Positions 35,134 to 45,698 of a stretch of DNA of 46,179 nt are shown here, one piece after another. The translations under genes and the position numbers were made by a program. Under the pieces are notes generated by a model, which was given only the letters and a program-made list of their open reading frames with translations, did no database searches and was not told where the DNA came from. The stretch is from the NCBI GenBank assembly GCA_964058805.1, contig CAXKVV010000524.1:1-46179 (forward strand). The letters are read 5' to 3'. Source of the stretch: Schoenoplectus triqueter (Eukaryota; Streptophyta; Magnoliopsida; Poales; Cyperaceae). Each line of letters opens with the position of its first letter. Within the stretch, counting starts at the first letter, position 1.

Positions 35134-36480
35134 TGTTTACCCTTGAAATATTTTAAGGACTGAGCATGAAAACCCTAAGCATGCAAAATTAAAAAATAAT
35201 GATAATAATAAAGAAGAAAGAAGAATAAAAAAGCTGAATAAGGTGGACGAAGAAGGATGAAGAAGGGGCCACCAGTCAGGAAAAGTCGTTACTAAAGCTC
35301 TAAATTCCAAAATCAAATCTATTAGTCCCATATAAAAATCCAAGCAGAGATTCAAGGGTATAAATATCTCATTATCATCCTCTAATTTGAGTACGACTCT
35401 CAGGAGATCCAGGAGAGAGTGATCTCCTGATGTGTTATTCATGTGAGTATTTTGTCTAATAAGTGGGGCCCACATCCCAGTGATAGAGAGAGAGGGAAGA
35501 CAAGAAATTAAAGAAAAAGCCCAAAATAAACCCTAAATGCTGAAGTATTAAAATTCTAAAATAATAAGAAAGATATTGTGTCCAAATTCAATATTTTGAT
35601 ACAAAACAAACATCTAATTAAACTTTCATGAACATAAATTGAAAATCAATCTCTCAAAGTTTATTAGATGCCAATATGAACAACATCTAATTAAACTGAT
35701 ATTTGATTAAAGTGTTGATATATGATCAGCCTTTGATCAAATAAAGTTGGATATGATGTAGCATAAAAAATATATGCTTAATTAGGAATAATATGAGGAA
35801 ATAATATTGTTGGCATAAGCATTGGATTCAACATTCAAATTTTGGAATTAATATAAATAGAAAGGGGTTTATGATAAAAGAATTTTTGATACAACGAGAC
35901 AAGGGTAAAATGAGAATTAAAAATTACAAGGGTGATCATCATGATTTTAGAGATTTTTGGTGAAATTTTCATGATCTTTGAACAAGTGGAGCTATTAAAA
36001 TAAATTCATAGAAAGAAAAATAGATTGATCAAGGGCTGAGATTAAATCAAGATCCTCTCTAGGTACAAATTGGAGATAGATGCAGAGTTAGGTGCAAAAG
36101 AGGGGACTAAAAGGAAAAGCATGGCCGAAATCCAACTCATGGGATATGATGCCACATGGTAACTTTTGGTCAAGCCATGTCAGCAAGGTAGGACATGTGA
36201 CAGCTTCTTATTGGTCCACCTCACCACTGTAGCCACACACTGGCATAAATACGACTAATAGGCAGGCCCCACCAAGTGCCTGACACACTGTGAATGGTGC
36301 CACATCAGCACAGAATCAACAGCCCAAACAGATCAAGCATGCCACATGGCATGTCGTAGAGGATGCCATAAGGCTACTTTCTATTGGTCCACATCAACAG
36401 TTAGGGTAAGGCACACATACACATGGCATGCTATGGTTAGTACACAACAGTAAAGGAGTGCCATATGACAGCACCCAGAG

Positions 36481-36930
36481 GAGGGATAGATAGAAAATGA
36501 GGGATATAAAGATACATCTAGTATAAGGGTTAGAACAAAATGAGGGATATAAAGATGGAGGTGGGATGTTGTATTATATTAATACAACGTCCCACCTCCA
36601 TCTTTATATCTCTCATTTTATATAATACAACGTCCCACCTCCATCTTTATATCCCTCATTTTGTTCTAACACTTATACTAGATGTATTTTATGAGTCCCT
36701 TAGGTAGGGACAGATAAAAAATGAGGGATATAAAGATGCATCTAGTATAAGAGTTAGAACTAATACAACGTCCCACCTTTATCTTTATATCACTCATTTT
36801 GTTCTAACTCTTATACTAGATGTAGTCCCTTAGGTAGGGATAGATAGAAAATGAGGGATATAAAGATGCATCTAGTATAAGGGTTAGAACAAAATGAGGG
36901 ATATAAAGATGGAGATGGGACATTATATTA
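36481..36930. repeat. Nested MITE-like inverted-repeat cluster
   Basis: Three modules recur in both orientations: AAATGAGGGATATAAAGATG, CATCTAGTATAAG(G/A)GTTAG and GGAGGTGGGA(T/C)GTTGTATTA. The strongest hairpin is 36538-36618, with arms of 39 bp (two mismatches) around a 3-nt loop. Later copies are separated by AGTCCCTTAGGTAGGGA (near 36694 and 36825), which is itself partly palindromic. The pattern suggests MITEs inserted into one another or repeated template switching. Confidence 0.85.
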
Positions 36931-37689
36931 ATAATAATGGGTTGGATTTGTTCTTGGGCTTTATTTCGTACATTTTACTATCTTTTGGACCCAAATATAC
37001 TGCTATTTGTCCCTTGGGCCGACAAATCACCATCCCTCCCCTCTTTTTTCTTTTAACCATTGGATTACTTCAGGATTAATGCTAAAGATGTATGGAAGGC
37101 CCAGATTCATCAACAATTTTTTTTCTTATGTTGCCGCTTTAAAATTCGTTGGATCACTTCAAGATAATTGTTGATGCATCAAGATCTGTGTGCTGCTTTA
37201 ATAATTGTGCAATGAAGTCCCTTCTATTCTTCGCTTGATGTTCCTTTGAGATTCGTGCAGAGGGGAGTCACCGGTGATCAAGACCTCCGATCAGAGATCG
37301 GCCACCACCACCAGCGTCACCTTACACAAGGGAATTCAATGGTGACCTTCGATTTAAGATCCATACTATGGTTCATGAGGAGAGTCAGTACCGTTTTGGT
37401 ACTATTCTTGTGATTCGGTACTGAAATGAATTAATTCTATTTTTCAATCCAATTAAACATCAATTTTTACAATTCTTACACTATACCTTATAGTCTTTAT
37501 GTGATTAATGTATCTACCAATTGCATTTGTGTAACTTACCTTAATTGCAATGAAAATTCGATAGCAACTATTACGGTTTGGTACCAGTCGCAAGTTTGAT
37601 TGCAATCTGGATCATCCAAGCCTCATTCATACTATATACCCATATTTGTTCTAATTTGACCATGCTTTGACTAGGTACTTTAAATCTAA

Positions 37690-38227
37690 ATAAAATTTAT
37701 AAAATTTATATAAAATAAAAAAATAATATATAAATTTTCTAAGATTTTCAATATGAAAATCTTGTGTAAAAAATGAAATAATATAATAAAATAAAGAAAT
37801 AATGATAAGAATCCCCTAAATAAATGACAATATACTAATAAAATAACAATATTAAATAATAAAAGAATAATAATATAAATGGGTGGATAATAACATAAAT
37901 AACAATAACATAATATTTTAATTAAAATAAGGATAATAAAATAAATAATAATAATAATAAAGAATAATACATACATAGATATAGATATAAACATAGAGTT
38001 ACAAAATGCTTTAAATAAAATATTTTTAATGTATAAAAGAGAGATGTAATAATAAATAACAAAAATAGTTTAATAATAAATGAAAGAGAAAAATAAAAAT
38101 AATAAAAAAGAGAATAATAATAATAACATGTTGAAAATAAAAAAATATATATGTGATAATACATAAAATATTATAAGAATAATAACTAAAATTAATAAAA
38201 AATATAAATAAAATATTATAAAGATAA

Positions 38228-38276
<49 letters not shown>

Positions 38277-38465
38277 TAGAAAAGGATAATATAACAATAA
38301 AGAGAAAAATAAAATAAAATAAATAAATAAATATAAATAATAAGAATAAGAATAAAGAGATAATGTGATAAGAAAAATAATAAAAACATGTATATAAATA
38401 AAATAATAATGAGAATAATGCAATAAAATAACATGAAAGAAGAAAGAGAAAAAGAAAATGACATG
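37690..38465. repeat. Low-complexity tract of A/T with almost no C on the plus strand, including (TAA)n
   Basis: About 775 bp of AATAAT, AATAAA and GAATAA variants is nearly devoid of C on the plus strand, with a pure (ATA)n run at 38228-38272. Several overlapping minus-strand open frames here consist almost wholly of Ile, Tyr, Phe and Leu; they are low-complexity artefacts. A GATGAT/GATCAT-rich patch follows to about 38560. Confidence 0.9.
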
Positions 38466-38765
38466 GACAGTAATGATGAATATCACATGATGATAATAAT
38501 GATGATGATCATGTAGTGATGATGATCACATGATGATAATGATGATCATATGATGACAAAGAGTATCGTGTGAAGGAGATAAAGAAGATGAAGGGCCATG
38601 ATGGCAAGGATTATGATCACATGACCATGCATGTGTTAGTCACTTCACAAAGCTTATATCCTTGGTTTTGAATTGCCAAGTTTGCAAGTTCATTCTTCAA
38701 TATATCTACCTCAATGTTGAACCGGCCAAGTGTCTTGAGTTTAACTTTGTGCGTGTGGTAATCTT

Positions 38766-40130
38766 AGATTCATGAATTGGCTTAGTATTTTAGATTCATT
38801 ATTTAGAAGATCAGTAAGATGCACATGTGAGATAAGTTCGTTAATCTTCTGATTTATCAAACCTCAAGATCAGTTGGCGTAATGCTTCAAGCTAGATTTT
38901 GTGTGATTGGATGGGTAATGTCATCCTGAATTAAAAGGACACACCTAGAATCATGAATTGGCTCAGTGCTTCAGATTCATAATCTAGAAGATCAGTAAGA
39001 TGTGCATGCGAGTTAAGTTTGCTAATCTTCTGATTTACCAACCTCAAGGCCAGTTGGCATAGCGCTTCAAGCTTGATTTTGTGCGATTGGATGGGTAATA
39101 TCGTCATGAATCAAAAAGACACACCTAAGTTCATGAATTGACCCAGTGTTAGTGTTGGGCCCGTGAGGGGTCCAGCCTAAGTTCGGCAAACACAAAAAAA
39201 GGGTCTCTCTCGCTGAAGAGAAGAGACGGAGAGAAAGTAAGACACAAAAAAAGGTGTTGCCTTGTGCTCGACAGAGAAGAAGGCGAAGAGAGAGAAAGAG
39301 ATAGAGAAGTAGAAGGAGAGAGAGATAGAAGGCAGTGAAAAAGAAGAAAACAAAGAGAGTAAGTCAGACTCTTCGATTCCATTGCCTCTGATCGTGTTCT
39401 CCCTGTTTGTAAGAAGAGATTTTCTTATTTTCTCAAATCTAGGGTTTTCTTAGATTTGAATGAAATTGGAGTTTTGAAGCGAGTGTTGACTCGCAATATG
39501 TACCTCTCGTATTTTCTCTCTATCTGCATATGCATACCTCAAGTTTAGGATTTAAATTTGAGAAGAATAATTGTACATGTTTGTTGGTATAGTGAAAGTT
39601 TGCCGGTATACCCCGTGGTTTTTTACCCTCCAAGTTAAGAGCATTTTCCACGTAAAATCTTGTATATCTTGTGATTGTGCTTAATTTCTCTTATTTACCT
39701 TTGTTTGGCTTGCACTTGAACTATTTGGTACTAACCGGTACGATGCTCAATTTACCCATCTCTCTTCTTATTGGATTTCACAAAAATATTTCTCATTTGA
39801 CATTTATTTTAAGAAGAACCCCATTACCCAGTGCTTCAAATTCATAATCTAGAAGTTCAGTAAGATGTGCATACAAGTTAAGGTCGCTAATATTCTAATT
39901 TACTAACCTTAATGCCAGCTGGCATAACGCTTCATGCTTAGTTTTGTGCGATTGGATGGGTAATGTCACCCTAAATCAAAAGGACACACCTAGGTTTATG
40001 AATCGGCTTAGTACCTCGTATTCATAATCTAGAAGATCGGTGAGATGTGCAAACAAGTTAAATTCGCTAATCCACTGATATACCAATTTCAAGATCGACT
40101 AAAGCAGAAAGTATGATTTTGTATGATTGG
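38766..40130 (+). repeat. Tandem units of about 183 bp inside the giant LTR, four copies
   Basis: The units begin near TTCATGAATTGG and occur at about 38768, 38951, 39131 and, across a 679-bp insertion, 39998. Landmarks are TAGAAGATCAGTAAGATG, CTAATCTTCTGATTTA, GGCGTAATGCTTCAAG-like segments and GTGCGATTGGATGGGTAAT. The sequence is unrelated to the satellite despite the similar length. A related unit is at 11240-11460. Most units keep an ATGAAT/ATTCAT inverted pair around a TGGCTYARYGCTTCAG-like loop. Confidence 0.8.
39147..39825 (+). mobile_element. Solo copia-type LTR, 679 bp, flanked by ACCCAG
   Basis: The insertion starts TGTTAGTGTTGGGCCCGTGA and is flanked by ACCCAG at 39141-39146 and 39826-39831. 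Removing it restores a normal 183-bp unit (ACCCAGTGCTTCAAATTC). Internal features are those of copia LTRs: GTTTGCCGGTATACCCCGTG followed by TTTTCCACGTAAAATCTTG. The 3' end reads CCCATTA rather than a clean CA, so it has mutated or the true duplication is CCCAG plus one base. Confidence 0.8.
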
Positions 40131-40525
40131 TCGGGTGTTAGCTATCTTATAAAGGCTCACCCTATGGGTTTTGGACTACCAAACTCATAAGTCCTTAACC
40201 TGATATCCACAATCTGACGTTTCACTCATCACACCATACTCTATATCCTAACGCTTCATGGCCACTCGACCATTTATATTTACTTAGCTATTATATATGC
40301 TTTCTCTTTTAAGATCTAGAAGTGCCTCGAGTTTAAGAGCCCAGGGTAATTAACGGTGGGGGTTTGCGCTCATCAGAATCTGTAAGAACTCATAATATCT
40401 AAAAATCTCTAAATGTGTATTCCATAATTATGATATATCCCAAATGCTTTCTTAGAGGGAACTCTGTATCCTTCTTCTGTAATCCATCATCGCGAGCAGT
40501 GAGACGTGCGAAAAAGGGTCGCACA

Positions 40526-41167
40526 GACGCTAATTTTGCGCAAAACATAAGATGCATTAAAAACTATTGTTTAAATAAGTAATTTGAGTTTTTCAAAATT
40601 TTTAGACGCATAACTACATATAATTTTATACAAATTAAAATAATTACTCCTAATTATGTCTATTATAAAATTATTCAATTAAAACTTCGATACGAATATT
40701 CTATAACACTAATATTGCACAAAACATAAATAAGATGCATTAAAAACCGCTGTTTAAATAAGTTGCTTGGCTTTAAGAAAATTTTTGACTGCATAACTAC
40801 ACATAATTTGGTGCAAATTAATATAATTACTCATAATTATGTCTATTATAAGATTGTTCAATTAACACTTTAAAATGAATATTTTAGAGCACTATTTTTT
40901 TCTAAAAAATTAAGTAAGATGCGTTAGAAACTGCTATTTAAAAAAGTTAAGTTTTTAAATATTTTTTGCCTCAAAACTACATATAATTTCATAAAAAATA
41001 ATATAATTACTCCTAATTATGCCCATTAAAATATTAATCAATTAACATTTTGATATGAACATTCTACGACACTAATTTTACACAAGATATAAGTAGGATG
41101 CATTAAAAATTATTGTTTAAAAAAGTTATTTGTGTTTTTCAAAAAATTTGGCCTCATAAGTACACAT
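40526..41167. repeat. Satellite array, continued (about 3.5 monomers)
   Basis: The same monomer is seen (GCTAATTTTGCGCAAAACATAA, CGATACGAATATTCTATAA). It ends at GTACACAT where the minus-strand copia LTR starts. One monomer (near 40870-40900) is of the TTTTAGAGCACTATTTTTT type also seen at 16.75 and 23.69 kb. Confidence 0.92.
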
Positions 41168-42361
41168 TGATATACTTTGAAGGCCCTAGGGTAGTGGCAT
41201 TTTAAGGTCAAAAGAGTGCAAAAATGTAAAGAATATAAGGTAGAAATATATAAATTGATTTGGGTCTTAGTGTTCAAGTATAATTGCAGCGAAAGATAAT
41301 TCAATTTAATTCAATTCTCACTATAATATAGTAATCAAAGAAATGAGAGAAAAAAAAAGAAAAGATCAAATAAGAACACAAGATGTAACAGAGTTCGGCT
41401 TAAAATGCCTACGTCTCTGGGACTACCAACCTCTAACAATTGAGGTTGAACCGAAACACTAAAAAATAGTTTTACACTTATAGAATTTGATCCCTTACAC
41501 AAAAATTAGTTGTCAAGCCTATTAGTAACAAGAGTGACAACACACTAAAAAACGTTAGTGGCAACACACTCAAAACAAGAAGTGAGTGACAATAAACTCA
41601 AAAAAGGTGAACACTACAGCTCAAGAAAAGTGAGCACAATAGTTCAAAAATAGCTTACAAGTAGATCACGAATGATCAATTTGAAAGAATAGAGAGAGGC
41701 TAGATTGAGATTAAACAAGGATTTGTCTAATTGAGTGTTTTTATCACTTGGCTTATTTCTCTCACTAAGTATATGGCTAGTAAGATGTCTGAAGTAATGA
41801 TTTAGTTAGATGAATATGTCTCTTAATTAATCAGTGAGAGAGGTGATCCTTTTAAAATAAATCTTCTGAAACAGATGAAGAAACTATTTTTGGTCTGAAC
41901 CATTATAACGATTTGGGAATCATTATAACGACAGAGAAAGAATAGCCGTTGGATCTGATTGAGCTGAATCGTTATAACGATTTACTGAAACATTATATGT
42001 TTCATAAAACGTTACAACACTTGACAAATCGTTACATAACGATACGCTCTGGCTTTTTTGAGAACTTTTCTGCCTTAGAATATTTTTGAGTATTGAGATG
42101 AACCGTTATAACGATTTACTGGGCAGAAGTATTTTCTTTGTTACTTAAGCTCAATTTATCTTAACCAATTCAACCTAGTTTGAGTCTAACTAAACCTAAG
42201 CCTAATACAGTCTTGATTAAGCTATTGTATCCCATCATTAGTTTTAGTTTTTATGCACTAATCCATTTGCATTTTAATCTCTACACAAAACTCAAACAAG
42301 GAAAATTATAAAATTTAAGATTATTTTACAAATCAACAAATCAAAGAAGATGTTTAATACA
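41168..42361 (-). mobile_element. 3' LTR of Sirevirus-like copia element, about 1.19 kb
   Basis: Read on the minus strand, the LTR starts TGTATTAAACATCTTC immediately after a polypurine tract and ends AAGTATATCA next to satellite DNA. The 5' part carries clustered CGTTATAACG sites (41970-41979, 42104-42113) and CATTATAACG variants (near 41900 and 41920). The middle holds TAAGCCGAACTCTGTTAC and a GTAGTCCCAGAGACGTAGG segment usual in copia R/U5 regions. The truncated plus-strand copy is at 27470-28014. Confidence 0.85.
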
Positions 42362-42365
42362 ATAA

Positions 42366-42377
42366 TCTCCCCCTTTT
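42366..42377 (-). promoter_or_regulatory. Polypurine tract (plus-strand primer) of the Sirevirus-like element
   Basis: On the minus strand this reads AAAAGGGGGAGA, five bases before the LTR start TGTATTAAAC. A GGGGGAGAT-type tract just upstream of the 3' LTR is standard for copia elements and sets the strand and order of the whole element. Confidence 0.85.
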
Positions 42378-43616
42378 GTCGATTTGTAAAACATACATGA
42401 GTGCATAGATATAACACATGATATGTGAATTTCATCCAAAAATTCTCTCCCTTTTTGAAAATCGGGCAAAATGGTGCGAATAAAGAATTTATTTCAATTT
42501 AGCTCCCCTAAATTAATTACTCTCCCTTATTGTATGCACCGTATATAAGATTTTTTTTAAAAATACTTTCAAAAACAAAACAAAATAAAAAAATATAATT
42601 TATTCAAAAAGAAATTAGCTAACTCACCCTAAGTATGTGGCATATACAGTTTGAAGCGAAAATTAAGCTTTGAGATCTCTAATTTTTAATCTTAAAAATC
42701 CAAACAACATTTATGATGTTATTTTCCTTTCTAAGTTTGCAATCAAGTGATATATGACCAATATGACAATAATAATTATAAAATACACATGTTGGAGATT
42801 TCTTACTACTTTTAACAAAATTATTTTGATAGTTTTCTTTTGATCATTGAGTTTGAGTCTTGGGTTTTTCTTTAGAATTATTTTTATGGTTCTGAGAAAC
42901 AACTCATTTATGCTCATATCTTTGAGCTTTGGTTTGAAAATTATTTTAATTTTTGAACTCACAAAATCATCCATCGGGTCCATTAAAATATAATTTGTTT
43001 GACCAACTAGGATTGAAAAATATAGCATTGTTGTTTTGAAAATTCTTTTATCCTTTGTTAATCTTTTTATCAAATTGCTTATATTGAAATGCATAATTAT
43101 GTTTCTTATTAAAAGATTTAACATTACTAAGTTTTACAATTTTTACATTCGACCCTTAACCTTGTTTCTCTTTAGTTTTAGAGAATTTAAAGTCTTAGAA
43201 GGTTTTTTATATCCAAGATCCGATTTATTACTAGGTCTTTGACCTACAAACTTATCTAAATCCATTGGAGTGTTGTTTGTTGAAGTACGTGGGGACTTTA
43301 GTGCCTTATTTTTAGTTTCTAAAGTTTACACTTTCACTTTTAATGTTACAATTTCACCTAAGTGCATTTGATAATTTTTTTTTCAGATTTTATAATTTAG
43401 ACTCATAAGATTGAACCTTTAACTCAAAACCTAAAATTTTATTTTTAAGTCTCTCAATTATCTCTTTTTGAAAAGATGAATCATGAATAAGACTCTTTAA
43501 ACTAGATAAAAAAGATTTAATTTCAGTCTCATCATCCAAATTCTTTGTATTTTCAGCACAAAATTTATCATTCTCAACAAGATCATCATTACTATCATCC
43601 CAAGTGGATGTAGTGC
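42378..43616 (-). pseudogene. Broken gag of Sirevirus-like copia element
   Basis: Minus-strand frames, interrupted by stops and at least two frameshifts, show the usual order of the C-terminal Sirevirus gag. First comes TTSTWDDSNDDLVEND at about 43613-43560. A Lys/Leu/Glu-rich coiled-coil-like stretch (IERLKNKILGFELKVQSYES) follows, then MDLDKFVGQRPSNKSDLGYK near 43260-43200. Last is a degenerate zinc knuckle (CHIGHISLDC) near 42780-42730. Intact elements continue into protease, integrase and reverse transcriptase; here the sequence passes within about 350 bp to the polypurine tract, so pol has been deleted. Gag upstream of TTSTW is displaced by the element at 43617. It cannot make a functional protein. 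Confidence 0.8.
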
Positions 43617-44070
43617 TGCGCGACCCTTTTTTGCGCCCTCCTCACTCGGGAAAACAATTTAAGGTGAGAATTGCGGAAGAAAGACACAGAGATCCCTCTA
43701 ATTGTGCATTTGGGTATTATGTGAATATGAGATGCACATTTAAATGTTTATTTAAGAGATTGCAGGGTCGTTTAGATTCCAATGAGCGCAAGCCCCTATT
43801 GTTAATTACCCTGGACTACGAACCTTGAGGCACCTTTGAATCTAGAAAGGGAAGTATAAATATAATAGCCAAATATTAATTAAGTGGTCATAATAAATTA
43901 AAGATACGAAGACAGAATGTGTGCATGAGTTTATCATAAAAGTCTATGTAAGGTAGCTAACACCCGTAGGACAGATATATGGGCCTACATGTGGTAATAT
44001 GGGCATAAATTAAAGAGTCCAAGAGTTGGAAGATGGGTCAATGCTAAATTTAGGCCTAAAAAATCCAACA
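43617..44070 (-). mobile_element. Copia-type 3' LTR, 454 bp
   Basis: On the minus strand this starts TGTTGGATTTTTTAGGCC directly after a polypurine-like AAGCCTACGATGGAGAT (44071-44087) and ends GGGTCGCGCA next to the interrupted Sirevirus gag. Its last 250 bp or so is shared with the LTR ends at 12286-12531 and 40300-40525, but its 5' part is different and much shorter than theirs. Confidence 0.75.
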
Positions 44071-44087
44071 ATCTCCATCGTAGGCTT
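44071..44087 (-). promoter_or_regulatory. Polypurine tract of the inner copia element
   Basis: The minus strand reads AAGCCTACGATGGAGAT followed at once by TGTTGGATT. It resembles the common AAGGTGGAGAT-TGTTGG junction of Tnt1/Tork-type elements. The CTAC interruption weakens the purine run. Confidence 0.6.
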
Positions 44088-44231
44088 AAATCAGTAACTC
44101 ATTCCATGTCAATTGTCATAGCCCCAATAGTTATTTGTCGATATCCCATTTGCCTCCCCTGAGCCTCCTAGTCCAGAGACTCACCGCATCAGACATGAGT
44201 CCATAATCTGTGGCCGCACAGATCCAATGCC

Positions 44232-45698
44232 CTATGCAGCATCACCCACCGCATGTCCATGCCTACCTCCACCGGTCCCAAGGCATCCATGAAACTCCAG
44301 ACGGCCAAGCCTGCCGCCTCCATCTACCCTCTGTCTAGGCAACTGTGCAATGACGCTCATCGCCATATGACATGTTTCAACCGTCGTGGCACCACTGTAA
44401 CTAGTCATGTCATCACCTCCTACAACTCTCCAAGTAGGAGTACCAGCCGATACGATAGTGGACGCGGACTCCACCGTATCGACCATCTCATAGAGACCAC
44501 CACGAAGTATCTCCATGGACCCACCACGAATCCATACCTCATATCCACGTGAATCCAACTCACTGAGTGACACAAGACTCCTTTGTACACCAGGTACATA
44601 CCGAACATCGGTAACCGTATGGATCATACCATCCCACATTCAGAACCTAATCGCACTGACTCTGACAACCGACAAAATCGATCCATCAACCAAAGTCACG
44701 GTCCCACTGAACACCTCTCGAAAGGAATCAAACCAATCCCTTCGAGGACAAACATGGAATGTGCTCCCAAAGTCTAACACCCAGCTACAACCGATGCCAC
44801 CGCTACCGCTGCCCATCCCGTCACCAACAGACTCATACACATCCTCCTCACTCACACATACAATGACATCACCGTTATCACCAATCGCAACTGTCGTGCG
44901 ACCGGCTCCAGGGGTAGGTGGACGGTTCAACTGTCTCTCGGGATAATCTCGTCAAAAGTGACCGGACTTGCCGTACTTATGGCATGTGCCGCGGCCTGAC
45001 CTTTTCCATCGCTGCCAAACCGATGTAGTCACAAGCACGCTAGAGGATCCTGACACATCCTCCTCATGCTGCCTCAAGGACTCAGAATCCAAAAGTACGG
45101 TAGTCACCTCCGATATAGTTAGGTCACTTTTCTTCCATAGCAAAGACATCGTAATCGGATCATACGACTTTGATAGGGATGCCATGAACAAACAAGCTTG
45201 ATCCTCTACCTCGATTTTTCTACCCGTATTGAACACATCTCGCACCAAAGTGTTAAACGCACCAAGATGAACCCTTAAATCCATACCCTCCTCCATCCTA
45301 AGCCAATACAACCGCTTCTTCAAAGCAGTCCGACTTGCCAAGAACTTGGACAAATACATATCTTCTAGTTTCATCCATAACTCATTTGGACATGTTTCGG
45401 CCATGAAAGGAGCCTTGATTTCATTAGACAAATAAAATCGGATTGTACCAAGGGCTTTATCACATAATATTTTTTATTTGTCATGCTCCATTTATGTTGG
45501 TTTGGTACTACTCAAGACATCATCCAAACACTGAAGCACAAGGGCATCGCGAACTGAGCCTTGCCACAATGCAAAGTTTGGTTTCCTATCAAATTTCTTA
45601 ATCCCAAACACAGACGGTACAATGGGGTTTGTTATGTTCTTGTTCAAGTTGAAACCGCACCAAACAACCGTACTACACCACCGTACCACCGAACTCGT
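44232..45698 (-). pseudogene. Decayed gag-protease of Tnt1/Tork-like copia element
   Basis: Reading leftward on the minus strand: the gag N-terminus with KKFDRKPNFALWQGSVRD (about 45610-45550); the UBN2-type gag body with LWMKLEDMYLSKFLASRTAL and YWLRMEEGMDLRVHLGAFN (45430-45230); a degenerate zinc knuckle CHKYGKSGHF, where a TGA follows and two Cys positions are Tyr (about 44970-44930); the protease active site WVLDFGSTFHVCP, with DSG changed to DFG (near 44785); then VRYVPGVQRSLVSLSELDSRGY, the pre-integrase segment (near 44590). Stops lie after KPT (about 45490) and in the next 10 codons. The likely start ATG is ATA. Integrase, RT and RNase H are missing: the sequence jumps to a polypurine tract and 3' LTR at 44087. 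Non-functional. Confidence 0.88.

Larger units (their letters stand above)
35134..40525 (+). mobile_element. Second giant LTR-like insertion in the satellite, 5.4 kb
   Basis: The insertion begins TGTTTACCCTTGAAAT and ends AAAAAGGGTCGCACA, i.e. TG...CA. The flanks GGCAT (35129-35133) and GACGC (40526-40530) both look like decayed versions of the GGCGC expected at that place in the satellite, which implies an old 5-bp duplication. From left to right it holds a purine-rich 5' part, a segment with repeated CACATGG and ATTGGTCCAC motifs (about 36150-36440), a MITE hairpin cluster, an A-rich low-complexity tract, 183-bp tandem units and a solo LTR inserted in them. No gag/pol frame, primer site or polypurine tract was seen. 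Confidence 0.6.

Noticed and set aside
37686..38486. Several overlapping minus-strand frames rich in Ile/Phe/Leu/Tyr, as membrane proteins
   Set aside because: They are translations of the AT-only low-complexity tract in different frames.
44253..45201. Plus-strand open frames opposite the copia gag-protease
   Set aside because: The minus strand carries recognisable gag, zinc-knuckle and protease motifs in order; the plus frames are shadows.
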